From NCBI RefSeq assembly GCF_017347605.1, contig NZ_AP024484.1, positions 1 to 64,000 on the forward strand: DNA of 64,000 bases, read 5' to 3'. Below the pieces are notes generated by a model. The model was given only the letters and a program-made list of their open reading frames with translations, did no database searches and was not told the origin of the DNA. Positions 37,977 through 47,294 of this stretch are shown one piece after another. The DNA is from Prevotella herbatica (GTDB lineage: Bacteria; Bacteroidota; Bacteroidia; Bacteroidales; Bacteroidaceae). A program made the position numbers and the translations under genes. Numbering within the stretch: the first letter of the stretch is position 1; every line of letters starts with the position of its first letter.

Positions 37977-38783
37977 TTATATTTTATATTTAATACTTCC
38001 GTTAAAGCCTACGATTATCAAAATTTGATAACTTGTAGGACTGTCTGGAATACAGACGCTAGCATTAAAGTGAAAACCATCAGTGCTAGCACCAGTATAT
38101 ACTATATCACTAAGGATGCTCTGCTTCAGTGCTTGTGATGGTACTTGTTTATCAAAATCATCCTTGCGTATATCATGACTATATATCTGAGTTGCACCAC
38201 GGAATAAGCCTAAATGAATAATGTTATCAAAATAAACATTATCAACCTCCACACCATCATCATTATATGTAGGCTTAACAACTTTATAAGTAGTAGGATT
38301 AACCTGTATATACCAATGATAACGATCATTTCCATACACAACAACAGAATCTCTCTTAATGAGTTTGTTCTGATTTAAAGCAGCAGGACGCTTTGCTCCA
38401 AAATAAGTTAAATAAGAACGATCTGAAGTCTTTGCAAGCTTAACAACATCACCATTTTGATTCTTAAACATAAACAAATGTGGCGCCTGCTTCAAAATCT
38501 GATATTTCACGATATTAGAACCATGAAGAATCAAAGTATCCTTCACAATCTGGAAATATGCTGGTTGAGAAGTACTATCAGGATAGAATATAGTATCCCC
38601 AATAACCCTAAAGGCTGGATCTTCCTCATCTTCATCAAGCCATACTCCTTGAAGCATTTTTTTAGCTGTAAGATCCTCCGACAAGGCCTTTCCGGTATTT
38701 GCCTTTCTATTACCACAAGCTACCGTTGTCAAAACAATAGCAACAATTGGTAAGAATAGTCTTGTTAAAATTTCTTTTTTCAT
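37977..38783 (-). CDS. DUF4738 lipoprotein
   Basis: 268-residue lipoprotein with a signal peptide ending in TTVACGNRK (lipid cysteine at about 23). The N-terminal half of the mature protein contains LQGVWLDEDEEDPAFRVIGD and the C-terminal half SVVVYGNDRYHWYIQVNPTT and FHFNASVCIPDS, a lipocalin-like strand pattern characteristic of the DUF4738 family in Bacteroidales. No enzymatic motif. Placed 6 bases after ugd in an rfbC-ugd-DUF4738 operon. Confidence 0.8.
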   Translation of the reverse strand: MKKEILTRLFLPIVAIVLTTVACGNRKANTGKALSEDLTAKKMLQGVWLDEDEEDPAFRVIGDTIFYPDSTSQPAYFQIVKDTLILHGSNIVKYQILKQAPHLFMFKNQNGDVVKLAKTSDRSYLTYFGAKRPAALNQNKLIKRDSVVVYGNDRYHWYIQVNPTTYKVVKPTYNDDGVEVDNVYFDNIIHLGLFRGATQIYSHDIRKDDFDKQVPSQALKQSILSDIVYTGASTDGFHFNASVCIPDSPTSYQILIIVGFNGSIKYKI

Positions 38784-38789
38784 AATGTT

Positions 38790-40139
38790 CTAACGACCTA
38801 TGCAATGATATTCGAATCCGGCATCTGCCAATTCTTCTGAGTCAAAAATATTACGACCATCCAGTACAAGTTGATTCCGCATAGAACGAGATATAACGTC
38901 CCAGCTAGGCAAGCGGAATTCTTTCCACTCGGTCAATAGCAACAAAGCATCAGCATCAAGTGTTGCCTCATACATATCACGGCAATATTCTATATTATTT
39001 ACAAAATGAGCAAAATCCGTATTATCCGTAGCTATTACAGATAAGCGTCTACGGCATTCATCCATAGCAACAGGATCATATACACGCACATGACAACCAG
39101 ACTTAAGCAATAACGAAAGCATTACCAATGCAGTACTCTCACGCATGTCATCGGTCTCAGGTTTGAACGACAGCCCCCAAATGGCAATGTTACTATCTTC
39201 AAGATTCCCCAACGAAGATTTAAGTTTCTCAAAAAGAATAGTCTTTTGATGTTCATTCACTCTTTCAACAGCCTTCAACACTTCCATTGAATAACCACTA
39301 TTATCAGCCGTTTTTATCAAAGCTTTCACATCTTTCGGGAAACAGCTTCCACCATAACCACATCCGGCATATAAGAATTTACGTCCTATTCTTGTATCAG
39401 ACCCAATACCCTGTCTGACCATATTAACATCGGCACCGACTAGTTCACAAAGATTAGCAATATCATTCATAAACGATATTCTTGTAGCCAACATTGAATT
39501 TGCGGCATACTTTGTCATTTCGGCACTTGGAATATCCATGAATATAACACGGAAGTTATTAATAAGAAACGGTTTGTAAAGACGCGTAAGCATCTGTTTA
39601 GCCTTATCGCTTTCAACTCCTACGACAACACGATCAGGACTCATAAAATCTTTTATCGCATTACCTTCTTTGAGAAATTCAGGATTACTTGCAACATCAA
39701 ATTTAATATCAACACCTCTATTGTCCAATTCTTCTTGAATTGCAGATCTCACTTTGGCTGCGGTACCAACAGGAACCGTACTTTTAGTAACAACAACAAT
39801 ATATTTATTGAGGTTTTGCCCTATCGTACGAGCAACTTGCAGTACATATTTAAGGTCAGCAGAACCATCTTCATCAGGAGGTGTACCAACAGCAGAAAAG
39901 ACAATTTCCTGCTCATTAAGAATTTCAGCCAAAGATGTCGTGAATTTCAAGCGACCAGCCTTAACATTCTTGACTACAAGTTCGTCAAGTCCAGGTTCGT
40001 AAATAGGAATATCACCACGCTGAAGTCTTTCTATCTTATCTTTATCAACATCAACACAGGTAACAATAGCACCCGTATCAGCAAAACAAGTTCCTGATAC
40101 AAGTCCTACATATCCGGTTCCAACAATAGCTATGTTCAT
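38790..40139 (-). CDS. ugd: UDP-glucose 6-dehydrogenase
   Basis: 449-residue enzyme oxidising UDP-glucose to UDP-glucuronate for surface polysaccharides. The Rossmann NAD-binding start is IAIVGTGYVGLVSGTCFAD, the substrate loop is VASNPEFLKEGNAIKDF, and the catalytic cysteine is in YAGCGYGGSCFPKDVKAL. The C-terminal domain begins with the SFKPETDDMRESTA stretch. Length is normal. It lies 11 bases after rfbC, so both nucleotide-sugar genes are probably co-expressed. Confidence 0.95.
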   Translation of the reverse strand: MNIAIVGTGYVGLVSGTCFADTGAIVTCVDVDKDKIERLQRGDIPIYEPGLDELVVKNVKAGRLKFTTSLAEILNEQEIVFSAVGTPPDEDGSADLKYVLQVARTIGQNLNKYIVVVTKSTVPVGTAAKVRSAIQEELDNRGVDIKFDVASNPEFLKEGNAIKDFMSPDRVVVGVESDKAKQMLTRLYKPFLINNFRVIFMDIPSAEMTKYAANSMLATRISFMNDIANLCELVGADVNMVRQGIGSDTRIGRKFLYAGCGYGGSCFPKDVKALIKTADNSGYSMEVLKAVERVNEHQKTILFEKLKSSLGNLEDSNIAIWGLSFKPETDDMRESTALVMLSLLLKSGCHVRVYDPVAMDECRRRLSVIATDNTDFAHFVNNIEYCRDMYEATLDADALLLLTEWKEFRLPSWDVISRSMRNQLVLDGRNIFDSEELADAGFEYHCIGR

Positions 40140-40150
40140 AGTGATAAATA

Positions 40151-40699
40151 TTAGTCAAACAATTCAGCATCCTTCAAAGAAGAAGCCTTCAGATCCTTTT
40201 CAGACGTAATGACATCTTTAATATCAATAGGCCACTGGATATTTATTTCTTCGTCGTTCCAACGAATACTTGCTTCATGCTGAGGAGCATAAATATTGTC
40301 TACTTTATATGTAAATATAGCTTCGTCGCTAAGCACCAAAAAACCATGTGCAAAGCCACGTGGAATAAAGAATTGACGCTTATTCTCGTCAGAAAGTTCA
40401 ACCATAACATGTTTTCCAAAAGTAGGACTGCTCTTGCGTATATCTACAGCGACATCGAGCACTTTACCTTTTATAACACGCACAAGTTTTGCTTGAGAAA
40501 ATGTTCCTTTCTGATAATGAAGTCCTCGCAACACACCATAAGATGATTTAGATTCATTATCTTGTATGAAATCAACCGTTCCTACATGTTCCTCAAATTC
40601 TTCCTTCTTCCATGCTTCAAAGAAATAACCACGGGCATCATTGAACACACGGGGTTCTAATACATATACACCGTCTATCTCTGTTTTTCTATATTCCAT
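40151..40699 (-). CDS. rfbC: dTDP-4-dehydrorhamnose 3,5-epimerase
   Basis: 182-residue cupin epimerase of dTDP-L-rhamnose synthesis. ARGYFFEAWKKEEF, GVLRGLHYQKG (catalytic histidine), FFIPRGFAHGFLVLSDEAIF and YKVDNIYAPQHEASIRWND are diagnostic. I prefer the ATG at 40699 (MEYRKTEIDG) to an in-frame ATG 12 bases earlier, because the family normally begins just before this point. rfbA, rfbB and rfbD are not nearby, so the rest of the pathway must be elsewhere. Confidence 0.93.
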   Translation of the reverse strand: MEYRKTEIDGVYVLEPRVFNDARGYFFEAWKKEEFEEHVGTVDFIQDNESKSSYGVLRGLHYQKGTFSQAKLVRVIKGKVLDVAVDIRKSSPTFGKHVMVELSDENKRQFFIPRGFAHGFLVLSDEAIFTYKVDNIYAPQHEASIRWNDEEINIQWPIDIKDVITSEKDLKASSLKDAELFD

Positions 40700-40840
40700 A
40701 CTACGTATCAATACTTATATAAAGGGTGAACAAGTAAAAAACAACACCTGACACCACTATAATCAAATCAAAGATAATTCAAATTAAATCAGAATCATCA
40801 AGCCAGACGGAATGCCATTCCAAGTCTAACATATCTTGTG

Positions 40841-40871
40841 CAAAGATAATGCAAGTTAAGAGAAGAACAAA
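40841..40871 (-). promoter_or_regulatory. Bacteroidetes promoter for rfbC-ugd
   Basis: Minus strand: TTTG (40871-40868), 19 bases, TATCTTTG (40848-40841). Confidence 0.75.
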
Positions 40872-41080
40872 ATAAAATCAGAAGTTTTTTGTTTTTTTAT
40901 CCAGAGATACAGTCTTAAATACATTAAATAAAGTGCTAGACGCTAGCTATTGCATCATAAAAATCAAGCACAAAAGATCAATATCAAATATAAATATGTT
41001 CCCCAATATAACATAAAAAAATGACTTTACAAAACAAAAACTACAAAAAAAATATTTGAGATTATTTTTTGCATAAAAGC

Positions 41081-41111
41081 TTTGAATGTTGAAATAAAAA
41101 CATTAATTTTG
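41081..41111 (+). promoter_or_regulatory. Promoter abutting the HU/SPOR gene start
   Basis: TTTG (41081-41084), 19 bases, TAATTTTG (41104-41111). Only five bases separate it from the GTG start at 41117, so the mRNA is probably leaderless. Confidence 0.75.
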
Positions 41112-41116
41112 CAAAC

Positions 41117-42145
41117 GTGATAGAACTAGAAAGACATATAGAAATATTATTGCTTAGCAATGATTGTGTTATCATCCCAAATTTCGGAGGATTCATGGCA
41201 CATTATTGTGAAGCTCATTATGATATTAGGGATAATTCATTCCTACCACCCACCCGTTCTATAGGTTTCAATCCTCAGTTGAAAATCAACGATTCACTTC
41301 TTGCACAATCTTATGTAGAGGCTTATGATATAAGCTATCCAGAAGCAGTGCGTAGAATCGAAAAGGAAACTGACGAAATGAAGCAAATTCTTGACAATGA
41401 GGGATACTTTGAGTTAACAGATATAGGAACGCTAAAAATCAGCCAAGAAGGCAGTTACACTTTTGAACCTTGTGAAGCAGGACTTTTAACACCAAACCTA
41501 TATGGACTTGGAAGTTTTCAGATGCCAGTACTAACTGAGTCGGAAGATGAAAATACTAAATCAGAAGAAGTGATTAGCACATTGCAAAACACATCCAAGA
41601 TAATAGACTTTTACACAGATACAGAGGAAGAAGAAAAGACATACACTATCCGAAGAAGTATTGTACGTAATATAGCTGTAGCTTGCATAGCATTATTTGC
41701 ATTCTTGCTTGTGCCATCATCTCTTGGAAATGGGGAAATGGCTTCTATTTCTGGAAACAAGATAAATACAGAATTACTTACTCGCATAATGCCTAAAGAT
41801 ATAACTGTAGGCAATACAGAGCACGACATAACTAAAGCGCTTACAACAAAGACTAATGTCGCAAAAGTAAATAAGATACAAAGTTGCTCTAAAGAAAACG
41901 TAAGTAAGAAGGTAACTTCTTATTATTGTGTTGTTCTTGCTAGCCGTGTAGCAAAGAAGAATGCAGCCGAATATGTAGAAAAACTACATAAAAAAGGTTA
42001 CAACGAAGCTGAAGTTCTTTGCAGAAACAGTGGTACCAAAGTAATATACGGCGAATACCAATCAAAAGAAGACGCAAGAGCGGCTTTAAACAAGCTCAAC
42101 GACAAGGCAGATTTTGCTGATTGTTGGGTAATGCATATAAAATAA
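41117..42145 (+). CDS. HU-CCDC81 and SPOR domain protein
   Basis: 342-residue membrane-anchored protein. Residues 1-140 form paired HU-like CCDC81 domains (IELERHIEILLLSNDCVIIP, NFGGFMAHY). A single membrane segment lies near 185-205 (VACIALFAFLLVPSS), and residues 265-342 are a SPOR peptidoglycan-binding domain (YYCVVLASRVAKKNAAEYVE; GEYQSKEDARAALNKL). The start is GTG, fixed by the conserved N-terminus. A role in division-site or envelope localisation is likely from SPOR, but the function of the family is not established. Confidence 0.88.
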   Translation: MIELERHIEILLLSNDCVIIPNFGGFMAHYCEAHYDIRDNSFLPPTRSIGFNPQLKINDSLLAQSYVEAYDISYPEAVRRIEKETDEMKQILDNEGYFELTDIGTLKISQEGSYTFEPCEAGLLTPNLYGLGSFQMPVLTESEDENTKSEEVISTLQNTSKIIDFYTDTEEEEKTYTIRRSIVRNIAVACIALFAFLLVPSSLGNGEMASISGNKINTELLTRIMPKDITVGNTEHDITKALTTKTNVAKVNKIQSCSKENVSKKVTSYYCVVLASRVAKKNAAEYVEKLHKKGYNEAEVLCRNSGTKVIYGEYQSKEDARAALNKLNDKADFADCWVMHIK

Positions 42146-42157
42146 CAAAATTAATTT

Positions 42158-42685
42158 ATGAAACGAGTACGTTGTCCAAAATGTGATAATTTCATCACTT
42201 TCGACGAAACTAAATATCAGCCAGGACAGTCATTAGTATTTGAATGTCCAGAATGTAACAAACAATTTGGTATACGTATAGGTGTTTCAAAACTTCGCAA
42301 TACACAAAAGGAAGAGAAAATAGACGAACAATCAAATGAGAATGGTTACGGATCTATTGTTGTAATAGAAAATGTGTTCCATTACAAACAGGTAATTCCT
42401 TTGCAAATTGGTGATAACATAATTGGACGATATATGAAGAACAGTGGTATAAATTGTCCTATCGAAACCAATGACCCAAGTATTGATATGAATCATTGCA
42501 TAATAAATGTCAGCCGCGATAAAAAAGGCAGACTTAAATATGTGCTTCGTGACGGTCCTAGTTATACAGGAACTTTTGTAGACAACGAGATATTGGGAGA
42601 CCGTGAACGTCGCGTAATCGAAGACGGATCTCTATTCACTATCGGTGCAACAAGTATCATATTAAGAGAAGCCGACAAAGATTGA
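42158..42685 (+). CDS. Zinc-ribbon plus FHA domain protein
   Basis: 175-residue cytoplasmic protein. The N-terminus is a zinc ribbon with two CxxC pairs (RCPKCDN and ECPECNKQF). Residues 65-175 form an FHA phosphothreonine-binding domain (NIIGRYMKNS, SIDMNHCIINV, SYTGTFVDNEIL, LFTIGATSIILRE). It follows the HU/SPOR gene by 12 bases and is presumably co-transcribed. No kinase is encoded nearby, so its phospho-partner is unknown. Confidence 0.85.
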   Translation: MKRVRCPKCDNFITFDETKYQPGQSLVFECPECNKQFGIRIGVSKLRNTQKEEKIDEQSNENGYGSIVVIENVFHYKQVIPLQIGDNIIGRYMKNSGINCPIETNDPSIDMNHCIINVSRDKKGRLKYVLRDGPSYTGTFVDNEILGDRERRVIEDGSLFTIGATSIILREADKD

Positions 42686-42718
42686 TATCTTGCGTATTTT
42701 CATATACGATGCATCAAT
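42681..42718 (+). terminator. Imperfect hairpin at the end of the FHA gene
   Basis: ATTGAT/ATCAAT and CGTAT/ATACG pair with internal mismatches, starting in the stop codon. No clear T run follows, so this is weak. Confidence 0.35.
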
Positions 42719-42805
42719 ATAACATTCTAATTGACATAAAATTCGCATAAATTACAGATTAAGAAAAAATCACGTTGTATGTTCTTTTTTCTTAATTAAA
42801 ATATC

Positions 42806-42813
42806 TATCTTTG
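42806..42813 (+). promoter_or_regulatory. -7 promoter element before purU
   Basis: TATCTTTG matches TAnnTTTG, 49 bases before the ATG. The -33 position is only weakly T-rich. Confidence 0.5.
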
Positions 42814-42862
42814 CAATTGTAAAGGATATATAGAAATTAAGTAACAATTTGAAAGATTTAGA

Positions 42863-43726
42863 ATGAAACCCACAGCTATATTGCTCCTCCATTGTCCTGA
42901 CGAGCAGGGCATCATAAGCGAAGTTACCAAGTTTATCACAGATAATCATGGTAATATTGTATATCTTGATCAATATGTTGACAGAGAGGACGGCATGTTT
43001 TTCATGCGTCTTGAATGGGAACTCGAAAAGTTCACTATTCCTAGAGAAAAGATTGAGGATATTATTTCCACTTTGTATGCAAAGAGGTACAGTATGGAAT
43101 TTAATCTTTACTTCAACGATGACAAGCCACGCATGGCAATTTTCGTAAGTAAAATGAGTCATTGTCTCTATGATCTTTTGGCAAGATACAAAGCTGGAGA
43201 ATGGAACGTAGAGATTCCTTGCATTGTAAGTAATCATGAAGACTTGAGATATGTGGCAGAACAATTCGATATTCCTTATTACATTTGGTCAATCAAGAAA
43301 GACCATAGCAATAAAGCAGAAGTTGAAGCTGCCGAAATGGAACTATTAAAGAAGGAAAGGGTTACATTTATTGTTTTAGCTCGTTATATGCAGATAATAA
43401 GCGATGAGATAATAAACAAATATCCTAACCATATCATTAATATACATCACTCTTTTCTGCCAGCATTTGTTGGCGCTAAACCATACCACCAAGCATGGGA
43501 ACGCGGTGTGAAAATCATTGGTGCAACAAGTCATTATGTCACAGCCGAACTTGATGCTGGTCCTATTATAGACCAAGATGTAACTCGTATAAGCCATAAG
43601 GATACACCAGAAAGTCTAGTCCTAAAAGGAAAGGATTTAGAAAAGATTGTACTCAGTCGTGCTGTAACAAAGCATATTGAGCGTAAGATTCTCACATATC
43701 ATAATAAAACGATTATATTCTCATAA
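42863..43726 (+). CDS. purU: Formyltetrahydrofolate deformylase
   Basis: 287-residue enzyme that hydrolyses 10-formyl-THF to formate and THF, balancing one-carbon pools. The N-terminal ACT domain (AILLLHCPDEQGIISEVTKF) is followed by a formyltransferase-fold domain with FIVLARYMQII, NIHHSFLPAFVGAKPYHQA and GATSHYVTAELDAGPIIDQD. Length is typical. hisH begins 7 bases after its stop, so it probably heads the his operon here. Confidence 0.95.
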   Translation: MKPTAILLLHCPDEQGIISEVTKFITDNHGNIVYLDQYVDREDGMFFMRLEWELEKFTIPREKIEDIISTLYAKRYSMEFNLYFNDDKPRMAIFVSKMSHCLYDLLARYKAGEWNVEIPCIVSNHEDLRYVAEQFDIPYYIWSIKKDHSNKAEVEAAEMELLKKERVTFIVLARYMQIISDEIINKYPNHIINIHHSFLPAFVGAKPYHQAWERGVKIIGATSHYVTAELDAGPIIDQDVTRISHKDTPESLVLKGKDLEKIVLSRAVTKHIERKILTYHNKTIIFS

Positions 43727-43733
43727 TTTCAAT

Positions 43734-44342
43734 ATGAATGTTGCGATCGTAAAATATAATGCTGGCAACATCTATTCTGTCGTAAATGCAATAAAAAGAC
43801 TAGGAATCATACCTATTCTGACAGACAGTGCAGATGAACTGCAAAACGCTGACAAAGTGATATTTCCAGGACAAGGAAATGCACTTGAAGCTATGACATA
43901 TTTAAAAGCGCACGGACTAGACAAGGTGATAAAAAACCTCAGACAGCCCGTTCTTGGCATTTGTGTAGGTCAGCAACTATTATGCCGCCATTCAGAAGAG
44001 GGCGATGTTGATTGCATTGGAATATTTGATGCAGATGTTAAAAGATTCCAGCCAACACAGCATGAGGATAAAGTGCCAGCTATGGGATGGGAAGAAATAT
44101 ACATGGCTGACGAAAAAGACGATGCTGCAAATGTTTTACTTAAAGATCTTGGGAAACATCCATACGTATATTTTGTACACAGCTACTATGTACCAGTTTG
44201 TGAGAACACCATAGCAACAGCAGACTATATACTACCCTACTCTGCATGCATGCACAAGGGTAATTTCTATACATGCCAGTTTCATCCTGAAAAGAGTGGA
44301 GACGTAGGAGAACAGATATTGAAGAATTTTCTTAATATGTAA
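43734..44342 (+). CDS. hisH: Imidazole glycerol phosphate synthase, glutaminase subunit
   Basis: 202-residue class I glutamine amidotransferase that feeds ammonia to HisF. I place the start at 43734 (MNVAIVKYNAG) since the family begins there; an upstream ATG at 43677 lies inside purU and adds an unlikely extension. The nucleophile cysteine is in GICVGQQLLC and the His-Glu pair in YTCQFHPEKSG. hisA follows after 12 bases. Confidence 0.95.
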   Translation: MNVAIVKYNAGNIYSVVNAIKRLGIIPILTDSADELQNADKVIFPGQGNALEAMTYLKAHGLDKVIKNLRQPVLGICVGQQLLCRHSEEGDVDCIGIFDADVKRFQPTQHEDKVPAMGWEEIYMADEKDDAANVLLKDLGKHPYVYFVHSYYVPVCENTIATADYILPYSACMHKGNFYTCQFHPEKSGDVGEQILKNFLNM

Positions 44343-44354
44343 CAACACTACTAT

Positions 44355-45071
44355 ATGAATATTGAACTCATACCAGCAATAGATATAATAAATGGGCAAT
44401 GCGTCCGACTTACCAAAGGAGACTACAACCAAAAGAAGGTTTATAATGATAACCCTGTCGAGGTTGCGATGAATTTTGAGAAGTTAGGATTCAAGCGTCT
44501 TCATGTCGTTGATCTGGACGGAGCTAAATCTAAGCATATCGTTAACGATGGAGTTTTGAAGGAAATAACAAAAGCTACAAATTTAATCGTTGACTTTGGT
44601 GGTGGAATAAAGGCAAAGGATGATCTTGAGAAAGCTTTTGAGGCTGGGGCTAGCATGGTAACCATAGGAAGTGTAGCGGTTACAAACCGACAACTATTTC
44701 TTGAATGGATTGAGATATACGGTGCAGAAAGACTTATTCTTGGAGCAGACGTTAGAAACGGAAAGATTTCTATTAATGGTTGGAAAGAAGACTCTTCAGA
44801 AGAACTGCTGCCATTTCTCAAACAATATGTTGATAAAGGCGTAAAAAATGTATTATGTACCGAGATAAGCAAAGACGGAACATTACAAGGTCCAGCCATC
44901 AATTTATATAAAGATATAATGAAAGCCTATCCACATCTACATCTTATAGCAAGTGGAGGTGTATCATCAAACGAAGATATTACCGACTTGAATAATGCAG
45001 GAATACCTGCTGTCGTATTTGGTAAAGCCTTCTATGAAGGTAAAATTGATATAAAGTCGTTGACAATATGA
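44355..45071 (+). CDS. hisA: ProFAR isomerase
   Basis: 238-residue TIM-barrel isomerase of histidine synthesis. [20 protein letters not shown] at the start, [31 protein letters not shown] and LIASGGVSS (phosphate-binding) mark it as HisA. Its stop overlaps the hisF ATG by four bases. Confidence 0.96.
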   Translation: MNIELIPAIDIINGQCVRLTKGDYNQKKVYNDNPVEVAMNFEKLGFKRLHVVDLDGAKSKHIVNDGVLKEITKATNLIVDFGGGIKAKDDLEKAFEAGASMVTIGSVAVTNRQLFLEWIEIYGAERLILGADVRNGKISINGWKEDSSEELLPFLKQYVDKGVKNVLCTEISKDGTLQGPAINLYKDIMKAYPHLHLIASGGVSSNEDITDLNNAGIPAVVFGKAFYEGKIDIKSLTI

Positions 45072-45829
45072 AAGGACTTGCTAAACGTATCATACCATGT
45101 CTTGACGTGAAGAATGGAGAAACTGTAAAAGGAACCAACTTCATAAATCTACGAAGTGCCGGGGATCCAGTGGAATTAGGCAAGGCTTACAGTAAAGCTG
45201 GAGCTGACGAACTAGTATTTCTAGATATTACAGCAAGTTATGAAGGCAGAAAGACGTTTACAGATATGGTTACAAGAGTCGCTGCTGAGATAAATATCCC
45301 TTTCACTGTTGGTGGGGGTATCAATGAACTGAAAGATGTAGCAAGACTGCTGAATGCAGGAGCCGATAAAGTAAGCATTAACAGTTCTGCATTAAGAAAT
45401 CCAACACTTATAAATGAGATTTCAAGCCATTATGGCTCTCAGGTCTGTGTATGCGCCATTGATGCACGTCTAGATGAAGACGGATGGCATTGTTATGTTA
45501 AAGGTGGAAGAGAACGCACTGATAGAGGCTTGTTTGAATGGGCTAAAGAAGTAGCTGATCGTGGAGCTGGAGAAATACTATTCACAAGTATGAACCATGA
45601 TGGAGTGAAACAAGGATTTGCTAACGAAGCATTGGCAAAACTCTCAGAAGAGGTTAGCATACCCGTCATAGCAAGTGGCGGAGCAGGAACTAAAGAGCAT
45701 TTCAGAGATGCCTTCACAATAGGTAAAGCTGATGCGGCATTAGCAGCAAGTGTTTTCCACTTTGGTGAAATAAAGATTTCAGATTTAAAGCACTACCTTC
45801 ATAATGAAGGTATTAACGTAAGAATATAA
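45068..45829 (+). CDS. hisF: Imidazole glycerol phosphate synthase, cyclase subunit
   Basis: 253-residue TIM-barrel cyclase that pairs with HisH to make IGP and [24 protein letters not shown] (catalytic aspartate), [38 protein letters not shown] (second aspartate) and [13 protein letters not shown] are all present. It overlaps hisA by four bases. Confidence 0.97.
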   Translation: MKGLAKRIIPCLDVKNGETVKGTNFINLRSAGDPVELGKAYSKAGADELVFLDITASYEGRKTFTDMVTRVAAEINIPFTVGGGINELKDVARLLNAGADKVSINSSALRNPTLINEISSHYGSQVCVCAIDARLDEDGWHCYVKGGRERTDRGLFEWAKEVADRGAGEILFTSMNHDGVKQGFANEALAKLSEEVSIPVIASGGAGTKEHFRDAFTIGKADAALAASVFHFGEIKISDLKHYLHNEGINVRI

Positions 45830-45839
45830 CTGATTGATT

Positions 45840-46487
45840 ATGAAGATTGATTTCGATAAAATGAATGGTCTTGTACCGGCAATCATCCAAGATGCAGTTA
45901 CTAAAAATGTTCTCATGCTTGGATACATGAACGAAGAGGCCTACAACAAGACTATAGACACTAAAAAGGTTACTTTTTGGAGTCGCTCTCGCAATTGTCT
46001 TTGGACAAAAGGTGAGACAAGTGGTAATTTTCTTAATCTTGTTGATATTAAGATAGATTGTGACAACGACACCCTACTTGTAAGTGTTCATCCAGACGGT
46101 CCTACATGCCATAAGGGAACAGATACTTGTTGGGCTGAAGATAATAATTATAACCCAATACTCTTTCTTAGTGAATTACAAGACTTTATAAACAAGCGCC
46201 ACAAAGATATGCCAGAAGGAAGTTACACAACAAGTTTGTTTAAAAAGGGCGTAAACAGAATGGCTCAGAAAGTTGGAGAGGAAGCTCTCGAAACTGTTAT
46301 TGAGGCTACGGCTGGAACTGACGGCAAAATGATTTACGAAGCATCAGATATGCTTTATCACCTTATAGTTTTGTTATCAAGTAAAGGATTAAGAATAGAA
46401 GATGTTGCTATGGAACTGCTAAAACGTCATAACCCTGATTGGGACAAAGCGCGCAGAATAGCTAAGAGTAAAGGTGAAATGGAATAA
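45840..46487 (+). CDS. hisIE: Bifunctional PRA-CH/PRA-PH
   Basis: 215-residue fusion of phosphoribosyl-AMP cyclohydrolase and phosphoribosyl-ATP pyrophosphatase, early steps of histidine synthesis. HisI half: FWSRSRNCLWTKGETSGNFL and the metal motif DGPTCHKGTDTCW. HisE half from about residue 125: TSLFKKGVNRMAQKVGEEAL and the following ETVIEA. The ATG at 45840 is preferred over a TTG two codons earlier. It completes hisHAFIE; hisG, hisD and hisC are absent here. Confidence 0.95.
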   Translation: MKIDFDKMNGLVPAIIQDAVTKNVLMLGYMNEEAYNKTIDTKKVTFWSRSRNCLWTKGETSGNFLNLVDIKIDCDNDTLLVSVHPDGPTCHKGTDTCWAEDNNYNPILFLSELQDFINKRHKDMPEGSYTTSLFKKGVNRMAQKVGEEALETVIEATAGTDGKMIYEASDMLYHLIVLLSSKGLRIEDVAMELLKRHNPDWDKARRIAKSKGEME

Positions 46488-46516
46488 TACAACAAGATTG
46501 ACAAAGACATTATAGT

Positions 46517-47245
46517 ATGAGTTTGATTAATTATAACAATGTTGATGTGTACCAAGGTGAAAGCCTGATACTAAAAGATGTAAACTTTCATGTAGATGAA
46601 GGTGAATTTATATATATTATAGGTAAGGTCGGTTCTGGTAAAAGTAGTCTGCTAAAGACTTTATATTGCGAACTCGACATTTACGATGACAAAGAAAGTC
46701 AGCAAGCTGAGGTCCTTGAACGTAACCTAATAACTCTTAAAAGGCGCGAAATACCTGCTTTAAGAAAAGAAATGGGTATTATATTTCAGGACTTTAAACT
46801 TCTTCATGAACGCACAGTAAGAAAGAATCTAGAATTTGTACTGCGCTCTACAGGTTGGAAAGATAAAAAAGAAATATGTGAACGTATAGAAAGCGTGTTG
46901 ACTGATGTAGGCATGCTTGACAAGATAGATAAACTTCCGCATGAGCTTTCTGGTGGAGAACAGCAACGTATTGCAATAGCAAGAGCTATTCTGAACAAAC
47001 CAAAAATAATCATTGCTGATGAACCTACTGGCAATCTTGACCCGGAGACAGCCAGCAACATTATTAGTCTGCTGAAGGACATCACGACTACAGGAACAGC
47101 CGTGATAATGTCTACTCATAACATACCGATGCTCGATAAATTTCCAGGCATTGTATACAGATGCAAAGACGGAGAAATTAAAGACGTCACAACAGAATAT
47201 AATCATATGGATTTAAGTGAGGATGCAGCTCAAAGCGACTCATAA
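46517..47245 (+). CDS. ftsE: FtsE-like ABC ATPase
   Basis: 242-residue ABC ATPase resembling the cell-division protein FtsE. Walker A GKVGSGKSS at 36-44, signature LSGGEQQRIAIARA near 138, Walker B IIIADEPTGNLD, and the IMSTHNIPM switch. The ALRKEMGIIFQDFKLLHE stretch with the Q-loop is close to FtsE. No ftsX lies next to it; in Bacteroidetes the two are often separate. FtsEX controls peptidoglycan hydrolysis at the septum. Confidence 0.85.
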   Translation: MSLINYNNVDVYQGESLILKDVNFHVDEGEFIYIIGKVGSGKSSLLKTLYCELDIYDDKESQQAEVLERNLITLKRREIPALRKEMGIIFQDFKLLHERTVRKNLEFVLRSTGWKDKKEICERIESVLTDVGMLDKIDKLPHELSGGEQQRIAIARAILNKPKIIIADEPTGNLDPETASNIISLLKDITTTGTAVIMSTHNIPMLDKFPGIVYRCKDGEIKDVTTEYNHMDLSEDAAQSDS

Positions 47246-47294
47246 AAGCAAATAAAAAAGATATTAACATCTAAACTAAATATTACTATTTATT

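Larger units (their letters stand above)
40712..41116. other. Intergenic region between rfbC and the HU/SPOR gene
   Basis: About 400 AT-rich bases holding only the two divergent promoters at 40841 and 41081 and a leader of about 130 bases for rfbC. No gene or other strong structure seen. Confidence 0.6.
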
